Positions 51,714 to 63,731 are shown, numbered from the stretch's first letter. The stretch: DNA of 64,000 nucleotides from Brevundimonas sp. 357 (GCF_003938605.1 NZ_RHWX01000009.1:62001-126000); one strand, 5' to 3'. The notes: generated by a model not told the origin, from the sequence alone. Program-made: numbers and translations.

Positions 51714-52967
51714 TCAGCTGTAGCGGGCGATGCCCAGGTCGGCGGACTCGATCTCCGGGGTGCGGCCGTCGATGATGTCGGCGATGACGCGGGCCGAGCC
51801 GCAGGCCATGGTCCAGCCCAGGGTGCCGTGGCCGGTGTTCAGGAACAGGTTGTCCAGCTTGGTCTTGCCGATGACCGGGGTGCCGTCGGGCGTCATCGGG
51901 CGCAGGCCGGACCAGTAGCTGGCCGCCTTCAGATCGCCCGCGCCGGGGAACAGCGAGCCGACCGAATGCTCCAGCGTGTTGCGGCGCTGTTCCGGCAGGA
52001 CGTTGTTGTAGCCCGAGATCTCGGCCATGCCGCCGACGCGGATACGGTCGCCCAGGCGGGTGATCGCCACTTTGTAGCTCTCGTCCATGATGGTCGAGAC
52101 GGGGGCGGCGGGCTCGTCGATGATCGGGGCCGTGATCGAATAGCCCTTCACCGGATAGACCGGCAGGGTCATGCCCAACGGCTTGACCATCTGCGGCGAG
52201 TACGACCCCAGCGCCAGCACATAGGCGTCGGCCGTGACCACGCCCTTGTCGGTCTTGACGCCGGTGATGCGGCCGCCTTCGGCGATCAGGCCCTGGATGG
52301 TCGTGCCGTACTGGAAGGTCACGCCCTGCGTCGTCGCATGATCGGCCAGGGCGTTGGTGAATTTGAAGCAGTCGCCCGTCTCGTCGCGCGGCAGGCGCAG
52401 GCCGCCGACAAACAGGTCGCGCGTGGCCTTCAGGCCCGGCTCGGCGCGGATGCAGCCGTCCTGGTCCAGCACTTCGAACGGGACGCCGCCTTCGCGCAGG
52501 ACTTCGGTGTCCTTGTAGATGCCGTCCAACTGCTTCTGGGTGCGGAACAGTTGCAGCGTGCCCTGGGTGCGGTGATCGTATTCCAGGCCCAGTTCGTCGT
52601 TCAGCTGGGTCTGCACCACCTGGCTGTACTCGGCCAGGCGCACCATGCGCGCCTTGTTCAGGGCATAGCGGCTGGAGGTGCAGTTGCGCAGCAGGGCCAG
52701 CAGCCAGCGCACGGTCGGGGCGTTGATCTGGGGGTGCAGGATCAGCGGGGCGTGGCGCATGAACAGCCACTTCACCGCCTTGGCGGGAATGCCGGGCGCG
52801 GCCCAGGGCGAGGAATAGCCGGGCGAGATCTCGCCCGCATTGGCGAAGCTGGTCTCCAGCGCCGGACCGCTCTGGCGGTCGATGACGGTGACCTCGTGCC
52901 CCTGGCGGGCCAGGTAGTGGGCGGTGGTCACGCCGATGACGCCGGCGCCGAGGATTGCGATCTTCAT
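51714..52967 (-). CDS. dadA: D-amino acid dehydrogenase small subunit DadA
   Basis: 417 residues. FAD-dependent membrane-associated enzyme that deaminates D-amino acids (typically D-alanine) and passes electrons to the quinone pool. N-terminal dinucleotide motif [53 protein letters not shown], a DadA signature; and the C-terminal FAD segment [24 protein letters not shown]. The ATG at 52967 is preceded by AAGACCC, a weak ribosome site. No alanine racemase gene is adjacent. Gap to the MFS gene is 177 bases with nothing recognisable. Confidence 0.96.
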   Translation of the reverse strand: MKIAILGAGVIGVTTAHYLARQGHEVTVIDRQSGPALETSFANAGEISPGYSSPWAAPGIPAKAVKWLFMRHAPLILHPQINAPTVRWLLALLRNCTSSRYALNKARMVRLAEYSQVVQTQLNDELGLEYDHRTQGTLQLFRTQKQLDGIYKDTEVLREGGVPFEVLDQDGCIRAEPGLKATRDLFVGGLRLPRDETGDCFKFTNALADHATTQGVTFQYGTTIQGLIAEGGRITGVKTDKGVVTADAYVLALGSYSPQMVKPLGMTLPVYPVKGYSITAPIIDEPAAPVSTIMDESYKVAITRLGDRIRVGGMAEISGYNNVLPEQRRNTLEHSVGSLFPGAGDLKAASYWSGLRPMTPDGTPVIGKTKLDNLFLNTGHGTLGWTMACGSARVIADIIDGRTPEIESADLGIARYS

Positions 52968-53144
52968 GGGTCTTGACCTTACGCGAACCAGACGCGTGGC
53001 CCCCTAGACCAGATTTTGCGCCCGTCACGCAAGTCGCAGTTTGTGTGCGCCGCAATATCGGCGGTGTTGATAAGGACTGCCTGTGTTCGGGCGATCACGG
53101 TTGATTATTTGCTCGCTATATCAGGCATGCGCGACAAGCTGGCT

Positions 53145-54836
53145 CTACGACGATCGGGTCGGGTCGGTCAGCGGCTCGCCGTAGTGGCGATCGCCGTGCA
53201 GATTGGCGGCCAGGGGCGCGGTGGTCCGCTCGATCAGGCGATGGACGACCGGCCGGTCCGGCCCCTGATGCAGGGCGCGGATGCCTTCGTTGATCGAGGC
53301 GTCGGCGTGGGTGATGCGCTGGTTGTGCCGGATGTAGTCCAGCCAGGTCGGCGTCTGGTATTTCTCGACCCAGACGTCAGGCTCGGCCAGGTCGCGCATC
53401 AGCCGCCACTGGCGTGCGCCGTCGCGGCGACGGATGCGGCGTCGTTCGTCCATCAGGGCCAGGAAGGCGTCGATGTCCTCCTCGCGGATACGATAGGCGA
53501 TGGAGACGATGACCGGCCCGCTGCGCGGCTCGATCGACAGGGCGGTCTGCGGCTCGGTCCAGCGGCGCAGCAGGTCCATGTTCAGATTGGCCGTCGAGGG
53601 CAGGGGCACTTTCAGGCCGATCAGCACGCACAAAAACAGCACCCCCGCCGAAACGCCCAGGGCGACGTCGACGCCATAGGTCTGGGCCAGGCCGCCCCAC
53701 AGCCAGCTGCCCCCCGCCATGCCGCCGAAGGCCGCCATCTGATACAGCGCCAGCGCCCGCGCCACGACCCAGCGCGGCACCGACATCTGCACCGTGACGT
53801 TGAAGCTGGACAGCACCAGCACCCAGCCCGCCCCCGCCAGCATCAGGGCCGGCAGGGTGACGGCCAGCCAGGGGATGTAGGCCAGGCCCAGGGCCGCCGC
53901 CGCGAAGGCCAGGGCGGCGACGCGGACGATGGTCTCGGTCTCGTATTTCGCGCGCAGACGCCCGACGAACAGCGCCCCGCCGACCGCGCCGATGCCGAAC
54001 GATCCCAGCAGCAGACCGAAAGCCAGGGGGCCGCCGCCGCCTTCGCGCGCGACGACGGGCATCAGGGCCTGGACCGCGCTGGCGCCGACGCCGAACACCA
54101 CGGCGCGCAGCAGCACGGCCGTCACGCGCGGCGACAGGAAGGCGTAACGCACCCCGCCCGCCATGGCCGCCAGCAGGCCTTCGCGCGGCAGGGTCTGCTT
54201 GGGCCGCTCGGGCTTCCAGCGGAACAGCACGACCAGCAGACCCAGATAGCTGACGGCGTTGACGGCGAAGGCCGCCGCCGCGCCCGCCGCCGCCACGATC
54301 ATGCCGCCCAGCGCCGGGCCGACGCTGCGGGCCATGTTGAAGCCCATGGAGTTCAGGGTCACGGCCCCGGCCAGATCCTCACGCGGGACCATGTCGCCGA
54401 CCGACGCCTGCCACGCCGGGCCGTTGAAGGCCGTGCCGCAACCGATCAGGAAGGTGAAGGTCAGCAGCACCCAGGGCGTGATCCATCCCATCCAGGTCAT
54501 GGCCGCCAGCCCCGCCGAGACCAGCAGCATGAAGGTCTGGGCCGCCAGCATGATCTTGCGCCGGTCCACCGTGTCGGCCAGCGCCCCGGCCGCCAGCGAC
54601 AGCAGCATGATCGGCAGGGTGATCGACGCCTGCACCAGGGCGACCATCTGCGCCGAGGCGATGGAGGTCATCATCCACGCGGCGCCGACCGACTGGATCA
54701 GGCCGCCGAAATTGGTGACCAGGCTGGTGATCCACACCGCCCGGAAGATCGGATGCCGCAGCGGCGCCAGGGCCGAGGGGCGCTCCGGCGGGACGGACGG
54801 CGGCCCAGAAGCGGCGGCGTCGGCGGTCGAACTCAT
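53145..54836 (-). CDS. MFS transporter (EntS/MFS_3-type) with C-terminal ferredoxin-fold (ABM-like) domain
   Basis: 563 residues from the ATG at 54836. About 1-420: twelve membrane segments with [44 protein letters not shown] and [14 protein letters not shown], typical of the MFS_3/enterobactin-exporter-like group. About 455-545: a soluble extension [70 protein letters not shown], with the pattern of an antibiotic-biosynthesis-monooxygenase-like fold. This transporter-plus-ABM layout is common but its substrate is unknown. Divergent from trhO. Confidence 0.88.
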   Translation of the reverse strand: MSSTADAAASGPPSVPPERPSALAPLRHPIFRAVWITSLVTNFGGLIQSVGAAWMMTSIASAQMVALVQASITLPIMLLSLAAGALADTVDRRKIMLAAQTFMLLVSAGLAAMTWMGWITPWVLLTFTFLIGCGTAFNGPAWQASVGDMVPREDLAGAVTLNSMGFNMARSVGPALGGMIVAAAGAAAAFAVNAVSYLGLLVVLFRWKPERPKQTLPREGLLAAMAGGVRYAFLSPRVTAVLLRAVVFGVGASAVQALMPVVAREGGGGPLAFGLLLGSFGIGAVGGALFVGRLRAKYETETIVRVAALAFAAAALGLAYIPWLAVTLPALMLAGAGWVLVLSSFNVTVQMSVPRWVVARALALYQMAAFGGMAGGSWLWGGLAQTYGVDVALGVSAGVLFLCVLIGLKVPLPSTANLNMDLLRRWTEPQTALSIEPRSGPVIVSIAYRIREEDIDAFLALMDERRRIRRRDGARQWRLMRDLAEPDVWVEKYQTPTWLDYIRHNQRITHADASINEGIRALHQGPDRPVVHRLIERTTAPLAANLHGDRHYGEPLTDPTRSS

Positions 54837-55000
54837 GCGGGGCGGCTCCTCGCATGGACGATACGGAGCAGGCGGGAACCGACGACGACCATGCGGGCAG
54901 TCCACACGGCTTCGACGGGGGAAGCAAGACGCGAAGCGGTCACTCTGGGTTCCGGATTATTGGCGTCGCGAGGGCGGCGGCGGGACGCTATAGGAAGGCC

Positions 55001-55963
55001 GTGACCGTCCCAGCCGTTCCCCCGATGTCGCCCTTGATCCCCTTCACCGTCGCCGCCCTGTATCGTTTCGCGCCCGTGGCCGACCCGGCGGCGCTGCGTC
55101 TGCACCTGCTGGACCTGTGCGGGGCCGAGGTGCGCGGCACGCTTCTGGTGGCGCATGAGGGGATCAACGGCACCATCGCCGGGCCTGAGGGCGCCGTCGC
55201 CCGCGTGATCGACGGCGTGCGCGTCCTGCCGGGGTTCGAGCGGCTGGAGCTGAAGTATTCGACGGCCTCGGCCATGCCCTTCCGCCGCATGAAGGTGCGG
55301 GTGAAGGCCGAGATCGTCACCATGGGCCAGCCCGACATCGACCCGGTCGAGGGCGTCGGAACCTATGTCTCGGCCCAGGACTGGAACGCTCTGATCGCCG
55401 ATCCCGACACCGTCGTCATCGACACCCGCAACGACTATGAGGGCGAGATCGGCGCCTTTGCGGGCGCGGTCCAGCCCAACACCCGAACCTTCCGCGAGTT
55501 CGCCGACTGGTTCAGGACCGAGGGCCGCGCCCTGCTGGATCGGCCGACCCCGCCCAAGGTCGCCATGTACTGCACTGGCGGCATCCGCTGCGAAAAGGCC
55601 ACCGCCTTCCTGAAGGCCGAGGGGGTGCGCGACGTGCATCACCTTGAAGGCGGCATCTTGAAATATCTGGAGACGGTGCCCGAGCCGGAAAGCCTGTGGC
55701 GCGGCGAGTGCTTCGTCTTCGACGAGCGGGTGGCCGTGGGGCACGGGCTCGTCGAGGGCGAACATACGTTGTGCCGGGGATGCCGGATGCCGGTCAGCCC
55801 TGAGGGGCGTCGCTCTGCGCGCTATGTCGAGGGCGTGTCCTGCGACCGCTGCTGGGACAGCCGGGATCAGGTCCAGCGCGAAGGCTACGCCGAGCGGCAG
55901 AAGCAGATGGAGATCGCCCGCGCCAGGGGCGTGGCGCACGTGGGGGCGGCGCAGAAGGGTTAG
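55001..55963 (+). CDS. trhO: tRNA uridine hydroxylase TrhO (rhodanese family)
   Basis: About 320 residues from a GTG at 55001 with AGGA five bases upstream; an ATG at 55025 (312 residues) is equally possible. An N-terminal acylphosphatase-like domain ([26 protein letters not shown]) precedes a rhodanese domain with [15 protein letters not shown] and the active-site loop [13 protein letters not shown]-terminal cysteine-rich segment CRGCRMPVS...CDRCWD completes the family. TrhO forms 5-hydroxyuridine at wobble position 34 of tRNAs, independent of prephenate and using oxygen. Monocistronic, divergent from the MFS exporter. Confidence 0.93.
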   Translation: MTVPAVPPMSPLIPFTVAALYRFAPVADPAALRLHLLDLCGAEVRGTLLVAHEGINGTIAGPEGAVARVIDGVRVLPGFERLELKYSTASAMPFRRMKVRVKAEIVTMGQPDIDPVEGVGTYVSAQDWNALIADPDTVVIDTRNDYEGEIGAFAGAVQPNTRTFREFADWFRTEGRALLDRPTPPKVAMYCTGGIRCEKATAFLKAEGVRDVHHLEGGILKYLETVPEPESLWRGECFVFDERVAVGHGLVEGEHTLCRGCRMPVSPEGRRSARYVEGVSCDRCWDSRDQVQREGYAERQKQMEIARARGVAHVGAAQKG

Positions 55964-56014
55964 AAGTCTCTCTCCGCCCATGCCATCCTCCTGGCCTTGT
56001 CAGGAGGCCCGCCC

Positions 56015-57631
56015 ATGACCGCCTTTCGTCCCGTCGAGCGTCTCGACACCCATGAGGTGTCCAACCAGGTTCCGCCGCTGGAGGGCGTCGACCTGTTCAC
56101 CGGCGACAAGGCGTTGCACGACGCCGTGCGCCATTGGGGCGGGGCGGGGCATGTCGAGCGGCTGACCGATCTGGGCCGCCGCTGCGGCTCGGCCGAGGTG
56201 ATCGACTGGGGCGTGCAGGCCAATCGCGTCCCGCCGGTGCTGGACACCCACGACCGCTACGGTCGGCGCATCGACGAGGTGACGTTTCATCCGGCCTATC
56301 ATCAGCTGATGGACCTGGGGCTGGGCGCAGGCCTCGCAGCCGGCGCCTGGGACGGGACGCCGAACGGGCATCTGCTGCATGCGGCGATCCTGTTCCTGAC
56401 CGGGCAGGCGGATTCGGGGACCAGCTGTCCCATGACCATGACCTACGCCTCGGTCGCGGCGCTTCAGGCCGATCCGGCCGTGGGCGAACCGTGGATCGGG
56501 GGCGTGCTGTCGGGCCGCTATGACCCGGCGGTGCGTCCGGCGAGCGAGAAGGCGGGCGTGACGCTGGGCATGGCCATGACCGAGAAGCAGGGCGGCTCGG
56601 ACGTGCGCGCCAACACCACCCGCGCCGAGCCGGTCGGCGAGGACGGCTGGTATTCCCTGACCGGGCACAAATGGTTCTGTTCGGCGCCGATGTGCGACGG
56701 CTTTCTGACGCTGGCCTATGCGCCGGGCGGGCTAACCTGCTTCATCCTGCCGCGCTGGCTGCCGGACGGGACGCGTAATGCGGGCTTCCGCGTCATGCGG
56801 CTGAAGGACAAGATGGGCGACCGCTCCAACGCCTCGTCCGAGGTCGAGTATCACGGCGCGCTGGCGCAAAGGCTGGGCGAGGAAGGGCGGGGCGTGGCGA
56901 CCATCATCCGCATGGTCCAGCATACGCGGCTGGACTGCGTGGTCGGCTCGGCGCTGCAGATGCGCGGAGCGCTGGCGCAGGCCGTGTGGCACGCCGCCCA
57001 CCGCACCGCATTCCAGAAGCGGCTGATCGACCAGCCGATGATGGCCGCCGTCCTGACCGATCTGGCGGTCGAGAGCGAGGCGGCGACCGCCCTGTCGATG
57101 CGGCTGGCGGCGACGTTCGATACCGACGACGCCGTGGGCCGCCTGCTGACACCGGTGGCCAAATACTGGGTCTGCAAGCGGGCGCCGAACCTGGTCTATG
57201 AGGCGATGGAGGCGCTGGGCGGCGCGGGATACGTCGAGACGGGGCCGATGCCGCGCCTGTTCCGCCAGTCGCCGCTGAACGCCATCTGGGAAGGTTCGGG
57301 CAACGTCATCGCCCTGGACGTGCTGCGCGCGGCGGGACGCGAGCCGGAAGCGGTCGAGGCCCTGCGCGATTGGCTGGCGTCGCAGGCGGGCAAGTCCGCC
57401 GACTATGACCGCTTCATCGCCGGGCTGGACGTGACGGCGAACGAGGCGGGGGCGCGGCTGGCGGTCGAGCGGCTGGCGCTGGCGGCCCAGGCGGCGGCTT
57501 TGCTGGAGATGAACGGTCCCTCGGCCGAGGCCTTCATCGCCCTTCGCCTGCGTCCGCGCGGCATGGCCTATGGGGCCTATGAGGCGCAGGTGGATCAGCA
57601 TGCGGTGCTGGAGCGGGCCATGCCCGCCTGA
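56015..57631 (+). CDS. aidB: Acyl-CoA dehydrogenase, AidB-like
   Basis: 538 residues from the ATG at 56015, preceded by CAGGAGG. The first part (NQVPPLEGVDLFTGDKALHDAV) is the AidB-specific N-terminal extension. FAD and substrate motifs of the acyl-CoA dehydrogenase fold follow: AMTEKQGGSDVRANTT, LTGHKWFCSAPMCDGFLTLA, and the C-terminal region YEAMEALGGAGYVE, RLFRQSPLNAIWEGSGNV. AidB of E. coli has isovaleryl-CoA dehydrogenase activity, binds DNA and belongs to the Ada alkylation response. No Ada-box gene is next to it here. Confidence 0.92.
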   Translation: MTAFRPVERLDTHEVSNQVPPLEGVDLFTGDKALHDAVRHWGGAGHVERLTDLGRRCGSAEVIDWGVQANRVPPVLDTHDRYGRRIDEVTFHPAYHQLMDLGLGAGLAAGAWDGTPNGHLLHAAILFLTGQADSGTSCPMTMTYASVAALQADPAVGEPWIGGVLSGRYDPAVRPASEKAGVTLGMAMTEKQGGSDVRANTTRAEPVGEDGWYSLTGHKWFCSAPMCDGFLTLAYAPGGLTCFILPRWLPDGTRNAGFRVMRLKDKMGDRSNASSEVEYHGALAQRLGEEGRGVATIIRMVQHTRLDCVVGSALQMRGALAQAVWHAAHRTAFQKRLIDQPMMAAVLTDLAVESEAATALSMRLAATFDTDDAVGRLLTPVAKYWVCKRAPNLVYEAMEALGGAGYVETGPMPRLFRQSPLNAIWEGSGNVIALDVLRAAGREPEAVEALRDWLASQAGKSADYDRFIAGLDVTANEAGARLAVERLALAAQAAALLEMNGPSAEAFIALRLRPRGMAYGAYEAQVDQHAVLERAMPA

Positions 57632-57659
57632 ATGTCGGGAAAGATGAGCCGGAAAGGAC

Positions 57660-57690
57660 GAAGGCCTCGCGGGGGCTCCGCGAGGCCTTC
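57660..57690 (-). terminator. Hairpin after the first tRNA-Ala gene
   Basis: GAAGGCCTCGCGG (57660-57672) and CCGCGAGGCCTTC (57678-57690) are exact complements around a five-base loop. It follows the tRNA 3' end on the minus strand directly and is repeated after the second tRNA. No clear T-run follows. Confidence 0.7.
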
Positions 57691-57692
57691 GG

Positions 57693-57768
<76 letters not shown>

Positions 57769-57827
57769 AGGCCGTATCGGCTGGGTTATGTCGTCGACCG
57801 GATCAAGCGAAAGCGCCTGGAAAGGAC

Positions 57828-57857
57828 GAAGGCCCCGCGGCGTTCCGCGAGGCCTTC
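57828..57857 (-). terminator. Hairpin after the second tRNA-Ala gene
   Basis: GAAGGCCCCGCGG (57828-57840) pairs with CCGCGAGGCCTTC (57845-57857) with one mismatch. It matches the hairpin at 57660-57690, so it belongs to the duplicated unit. Confidence 0.7.
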
Positions 57858-57859
57858 GA

Positions 57860-57935
57860 TGGTGGAGCTAAGCGGAGTCGAACCGCTGACCTCTTGAATG
57901 CCATTCAAGCGCTCTACCAACTGAGCTATAGCCCC
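57860..57935 (-). tRNA. tRNA-Ala(GGC), second copy
   Basis: Minus strand, 76 nt with CCA. Nearly identical to the first copy; differences lie in the acceptor stem (GGGGCTATAGC) and in the anticodon stem, where CTTGA pairs with TCAAG, so a base pair is changed on both sides. Anticodon GGC again. Confidence 0.96.
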
Positions 57936-58066
57936 GAACCTTTCGGTCGGTCCCGCCGGGGAGAGAATGTCGCCCCCCGGCGAGGCGCGGAAACTAGGTC
58001 AGGCCGTTTTGAAGATCAAGCGGGTCTGACAGATTTTTTTCCGCTTATTTTTCCGACCTTTGCCGC

Positions 58067-58531
58067 TTAGTCATCGTCGCGCGACGGCTTGGCCAGCTCT
58101 TCGTCGAGGTCGTCGTCGTCTTCGTCTTCGATGAAGGGCACGGAATCGTCATCGTCGTCGTCCAGGACGTCGTCGTCATCGTCGCCGTCGGACGAACCCA
58201 TGCCGGCGTCGTCGCCGCCCGGCTCGCCGTCGTCGTCGTCCGGGGTCAGGATCGGCTCGTGGCCTTCCTGATCGATTTCGGGGGTGGAGCCTTCGGCGTC
58301 CTCTTCGTCCTCGTCGCCGTCGACCGACTTGTCGGCGACTTGATCTTCGGACTCTTCTTCGTCAGCGGCGTAGCCGGCGCCGCGGCGCACGCGGCGGCTG
58401 CGGACGGCTTCTTCCATCGGATCGAATTCGGTGTCGCACTTGGGGCAGTGGGCCGGGCGGCGGTTCAGATCGTAGAATTTGGCCTGGCAGTTCGGGCAGA
58501 CCTGCTTTTGGCCCAGTTCGGGATTGGCCAC
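58067..58531 (-). CDS. TIGR02300 family protein (FYDLN acid protein)
   Basis: 154 residues from a GTG at 58531. A short zinc-ribbon-like N-terminus ELGQKQVCPNCQAKFYDLNRRPAHCPKCDTEFDP has two CXXC pairs and the FYDLN motif that names the family. The remainder (about residues 57-154) is strongly acidic, with runs of aspartate and glutamate up to six in a row, and is presumably disordered. The family is restricted largely to alphaproteobacteria and has no known function. It is divergent from aroA. Confidence 0.95.
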   Translation of the reverse strand: MANPELGQKQVCPNCQAKFYDLNRRPAHCPKCDTEFDPMEEAVRSRRVRRGAGYAADEEESEDQVADKSVDGDEDEEDAEGSTPEIDQEGHEPILTPDDDDGEPGGDDAGMGSSDGDDDDDVLDDDDDDSVPFIEDEDDDDLDEELAKPSRDDD

Positions 58532-58664
58532 GTGATTAGACCTTCGGCGGGTTTAAGGGAAAATTGGAAAACGGGCGGCTCCCTTGCCACCGGCGGGGGC
58601 CGCTGTCAAAAGCCTTCTTTTCCGCGCCTGCGCGGCTTTCCTGACATTCGGAGCCTGCATCAGG

Positions 58665-59993
58665 GTGAGCACTCCCCAGACCTTCACCGCGTCCGGCGTT
58701 TTCGGCCTTAAGGGCGTGGTCCGCGCGCCGGGCGACAAGTCGATGTCGCACCGGGCTCTGATCTTCGGCGGCATGGCCGAGGGCGTCACGGAAATTGAGG
58801 GCCTGCTGGAAGGCGACGACATCCTGGCCACCGGCCGCGCCATGCAGGCGCTGGGCGCCTCGGTCGAGCGGATCGGCGAGGGGCGCTGGCGGGTCGAGGG
58901 GCGCGGGCCGTTGCGTTCGCCCGAGGCGGTCATCGACTGCGGCAACGCCGGGACCGGGGTGCGCCTGCTGATGGGGGCGGTCGCGGGCTATGATCTGACG
59001 GCGACCTTCGACGGCGACTCTTCGCTGCGCAAGCGGCCGATGAAGCGCGTCACCGGGCCGCTGGCCGACATGGGCGCGCGCTTCGACTGGAACGCGGCCG
59101 AGGACCGGGTGCCGCTGACCCTGCACGGGGGCGGGCTGAAGGGCGTGACCTTCGTGCAGAGCGTCGCCTCGGCCCAGATCAAGTCGGCCATCCTTCTGGC
59201 CGGGCTGAACGCGGCGGGCGAAACCGTCGTGGTCGAGCCGGAAAAGAGCCGCGACCACACCGAGCGGATGCTGCGCGCCTTCGGCGCCGAGGTCGAGGTG
59301 ACGGAAGACGGCGCCGGCTGGCGCATCCGTCTGCCGGGCGGCCAGAGGCTGAAGGGAACCCACGTCGCCGTGCCGGGCGATCCGTCCTCGGCGGCCTTCC
59401 CCCTGGCGGCGGCCCTGGTGGTTCCGGGCTCGGAGGTGACAGTCGAGGGGGTGATGCTCAACCCGCTTCGCACCGGCCTGTTCCAGACCTGGCTCGACAT
59501 GGGCGCGGACCTGACCATCGCCAATCGCCGCATGGCCGGCGGCGAAGAGGTCGGCGACATCACCGTCCGTCACTCTGCGCTGAAGGGGGTCGTGGTCCCG
59601 GAGGAGCGCGCGGCCTCCATGATCGACGAATATCCGGTCCTGGCCGTGACCGCCGCCTTTGCTGAGGGCGAGACCGTCATGCGCGGCATCGGCGAGATGC
59701 GCGTCAAGGAAAGCGACCGCATCGCCCTGATGGCGGCGGGCCTGTCGGCCTGCGGCGTTCAGGTCGAGGAGGAGGCGGAGGGCTTCATCGTCACCGGCGC
59801 GCCCGGCCCCGTGAAGGGCGGCGCGACCGTCGACACGGCCCACGACCATCGCATCGCCATGAGCCATCTGGTGCTGGGCCTGGCCGCTGAACAGCCTGTC
59901 TCGGTCCGCGATCCCGAGATGATCGCCACCAGCTTCCCCGGCTTTGTCGAGATGATGAACGGGCTGGGGGCGGAGATCGGCCAGGGTGGTTGA
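58665..59993 (+). CDS. aroA: 3-phosphoshikimate 1-carboxyvinyltransferase (EPSP synthase, class II-like)
   Basis: 442 residues from the GTG at 58665; earlier frame starts give a leader without resemblance. It condenses shikimate-3-phosphate and phosphoenolpyruvate in aromatic amino-acid synthesis. Landmarks: [87 protein letters not shown] and [13 protein letters not shown]. The overall pattern resembles the CP4-type class II enzymes. At the glyphosate-critical position it has Gly (NAGTGVR), as in sensitive enzymes, where CP4 has Ala. Its last bases overlap the next small gene. Confidence 0.96.
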   Translation: MSTPQTFTASGVFGLKGVVRAPGDKSMSHRALIFGGMAEGVTEIEGLLEGDDILATGRAMQALGASVERIGEGRWRVEGRGPLRSPEAVIDCGNAGTGVRLLMGAVAGYDLTATFDGDSSLRKRPMKRVTGPLADMGARFDWNAAEDRVPLTLHGGGLKGVTFVQSVASAQIKSAILLAGLNAAGETVVVEPEKSRDHTERMLRAFGAEVEVTEDGAGWRIRLPGGQRLKGTHVAVPGDPSSAAFPLAAALVVPGSEVTVEGVMLNPLRTGLFQTWLDMGADLTIANRRMAGGEEVGDITVRHSALKGVVVPEERAASMIDEYPVLAVTAAFAEGETVMRGIGEMRVKESDRIALMAAGLSACGVQVEEEAEGFIVTGAPGPVKGGATVDTAHDHRIAMSHLVLGLAAEQPVSVRDPEMIATSFPGFVEMMNGLGAEIGQGG

Positions 59994-60276
59994 GACCCGC
60001 AAGACGTCCGGGCTCTGGTCCTGGCTGCAATTCGTCCTCGCCGCCGCCTTCGTCGGCTGGTGCAGCTACAAGGGCGGGTCCGAGGTGTGGCGTGCGCTTG
60101 AAACTGGGCTGCTGCGTCACGGCAAGGGGCCGGACGTGGCGCTCAGCGACAGGCCGCTGGTCTTCTGGGCGCTGAACGGTTTCTACGGGGGCGCTGTTCT
60201 GGCGGGCGTCGGATTCGCCGTCTTCTGCCTGGCGCTGGCCTTTCAGGACGTGCGGAAGCGGGGCGTGGGGCGATGA
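59986..60276 (+). CDS. Small membrane protein of unknown function (first)
   Basis: 96 residues from a GTG that overlaps the aroA stop by eight bases. Two predicted membrane segments: [18 protein letters not shown] (about 14-31) and [21 protein letters not shown] (about 66-86), ending in a basic tail DVRKRGVGR. It overlaps the next gene by four bases (ATGA). No family recognised. Gene overlap on both sides supports real translation. Confidence 0.7.
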   Translation: MVETRKTSGLWSWLQFVLAAAFVGWCSYKGGSEVWRALETGLLRHGKGPDVALSDRPLVFWALNGFYGGAVLAGVGFAVFCLALAFQDVRKRGVGR

Positions 60277-60563
60277 CGGCGCGGCCTTCTCTCCCGCCCT
60301 ATGTGGTGTTCAAGGCGCTCGGCGTTGGTCTGTTGGTTCTAGCCGCGGCCTTCCTGTTGTTCGCGCTCGGTTTCTTCGGCGAAGGCATGCTGGACCTCGC
60401 CGACGGCCGTATGGACGGCCACGCCTCCCTGGACCTGTCGGAAGCGGTCGCGACCCATCTGTTCCGGCGGCGCATAGGAACCATGCTGGCGTCCAGCGCG
60501 GTTCTGCTGGTTTTCGGCCTCGGATGCTTCTGGGTCGCTTGCGTCCTGAAGCCGAAGCCGTGA
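60273..60563 (+). CDS. Small membrane protein of unknown function (second)
   Basis: 96 residues, overlapping the previous gene by four bases. Two membrane segments: FKALGVGLLVLAAAFLLFALGFF (about 13-35) and MLASSAVLLVFGLGCFWVACVL (about 70-91). Same length and topology as the preceding protein but no obvious sequence similarity. Lies between aroA and cmk. Confidence 0.68.
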   Translation: MTARPSLPPYVVFKALGVGLLVLAAAFLLFALGFFGEGMLDLADGRMDGHASLDLSEAVATHLFRRRIGTMLASSAVLLVFGLGCFWVACVLKPKP

Positions 60564-60602
60564 GAAGCACAGGGCGCGGCAGCGCTTTGAAGGAACTCTG
60601 AT

Positions 60603-61253
60603 TTGAACAAGAACCTGGTCATCGCCGTCGACGGCCCCGCCGCGTCCGGCAAGGGCACCATCGCCGCGCGCCTGGCCGCCCATTACGGCCTGCCGTACCT
60701 GGACACCGGCCTGCTGTATCGCGCCGTGGGTCTGGCGGTGCTGGACGCGGGCGGCGATCTGGGCGACGCCGAGGCGGCGGCGCAGGCCGCGCGGGCGCTG
60801 GATCTGGCGAGCCTGAGCGATGATCCGCGCCTGACCGATCGCGGCGCGGGCGAGGCGGCCAGCCGCGTCGCCAGCCATCCGGGGGTGCGCGCGGCTCTGC
60901 TGAAGCTGCAGCAGGACTTCGCCGCGCAATCGGGCGGGGCGGTGCTGGACGGGCGCGACATCGGCACGGTGATCGCGCCGAACGCCCCGGCCAAGCTCTA
61001 TATCGCCGCCAGCCCGCAGGTGCGCGCCGAGCGCCGCTGGAAGCAGCTGACCGCGCGCGGCGAGGTCATCGCCTTCGAGGACATGCTGGAGGATATCCGC
61101 CGCCGCGACGCCCGCGACGCCGGTCGCGACGACGCCCCGATGGTCCAGGCCGACGACGCCGTCTTGCTGGATACGACCGATCTGGGTATAGAGGCCGCCT
61201 TCGATGCGGCCCGCCGTATCGTCGAGGCGGCGCGAGCCAGGGCCGGGATCTGA
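60603..61253 (+). CDS. cmk: Cytidylate kinase
   Basis: 216 residues, from a TTG at 60603 with AAGGA ten bases upstream; no ATG gives the P-loop start. Phosphorylates CMP and dCMP with ATP. Visible: VIAVDGPAASGKGTIAARLA (P-loop), YLDTGLLYRAVGLAVLDAG, VLDGRDIGTVIAPNAPAKLYIAASPQVRAERRW and DTTDLGIEAAFDAARRIVE. The order aroA-cmk-rpsA-ihfB is a classic conserved cluster in proteobacteria. Confidence 0.96.
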   Translation: MNKNLVIAVDGPAASGKGTIAARLAAHYGLPYLDTGLLYRAVGLAVLDAGGDLGDAEAAAQAARALDLASLSDDPRLTDRGAGEAASRVASHPGVRAALLKLQQDFAAQSGGAVLDGRDIGTVIAPNAPAKLYIAASPQVRAERRWKQLTARGEVIAFEDMLEDIRRRDARDAGRDDAPMVQADDAVLLDTTDLGIEAAFDAARRIVEAARARAGI

Positions 61254-61436
61254 TCCCGCCGGGCGAATCCAACGTTCCGATCTCCTCGACGGCCGCGGGC
61301 GTTCTGGCTTTCCGTACGTGCGCTCTCCCGCGCGCCTGGCCTCGTCTCGTGACGACCTGACTTCCCCTTCTTCACCCCTTTCGCGCGCGTCCGTTCGGCC
61401 GTGCGCGTTCCCTTTTCATCAACCCCAAGAGTTTCC
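61254..61436 (+). promoter_or_regulatory. rpsA leader region
   Basis: 183 bases without a gene. The last 100 bases are unusually pyrimidine-rich on the plus strand (for example CTTCCCCTTCTTCACCCCTTTC at 61361-61382, shown here only as a composition remark). The Shine-Dalgarno is weak (AAGAG seven bases before the ATG). In enterobacteria rpsA has a leader through which S1 represses its own translation without a strong SD; the same may apply here by inference. Confidence 0.4.
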
Positions 61437-63134
<1,698 letters not shown>

Positions 63135-63160
63135 GTCTTCCCATCCCATGGGAAACCAGG

Positions 63161-63191
63161 GGGCGGCCGGAGCGATCCGGCCGCCCTTTTT
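63161..63191 (+). terminator. Rho-independent terminator after rpsA
   Basis: GGGCGGCCGG (63161-63170), loop AGCGAT, CCGGCCGCCC (63177-63186) then TTTTTC. Same loop as the icd terminator. Confidence 0.95.
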
Positions 63192-63412
63192 CTTTGCGCG
63201 CCGCATCCGTGGACGCCGCTCGGGCCGAACCGTTCTGGGAATCGATCGCAGCACTGATCGGCTTTTTCTCTCTCCGTGAGCCGCTTGCGCGGCGAAACCT
63301 GTCCGCGTCGAAAGCAAGAAACCTTCACGACGATACGTTTTGTCTCTTTCTTCCTGTGCCGACAGACGGTTAGGGTGTCGTCCCGGACGGTGAAGCCAAG
63401 GCGGGGGCCTGA

Positions 63413-63703
63413 ATGATCAAGTCTGAACTGATTGAGAAACTGGCGGCTGAGAACCTGCATCTCACCCATGCTGAGGTGGAGCGGGTCGTGAACGTGATCC
63501 TGGGCTGTATGACAGAGACCCTGTCGGAAGGCGGCCGGGTCGAGCTTCGCGGTTTCGGCGCCTTCTCGGTGCGGAGCCGCCCGGCGCGGACGGGCCGCAA
63601 TCCCCGCACCGGCGAGACGGTCGAAGTCCCGGCCAAGGCCGTGCCCTTTTTCAAGAGCGGCAAGGAACTGCGCGAGCGTCTCAACGCTTCCGGCGACGCC
63701 TGA
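63413..63703 (+). CDS. ihfB: Integration host factor subunit beta
   Basis: 96 residues. [90 protein letters not shown] is a complete HU/IHF fold with the DNA-intercalating proline in RNPRTG. IHF bends DNA by about 160 degrees together with the alpha subunit. The ATG follows GGGGGCC, a weak site. It has its own promoter region in the 220 bases after the rpsA terminator, although no clear boxes are visible there. The following mscL starts 28 bases downstream. Confidence 0.97.
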   Translation: MIKSELIEKLAAENLHLTHAEVERVVNVILGCMTETLSEGGRVELRGFGAFSVRSRPARTGRNPRTGETVEVPAKAVPFFKSGKELRERLNASGDA

Positions 63704-63731
63704 CTAAAATAATCGAAAGACTGAAGACCCC

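Noticed and set aside
58089..58271. Serine-rich frame opposite the acidic tail of the TIGR02300 gene
   Set aside because: It merely reflects the repeated GAC/GAT codons on the other strand.
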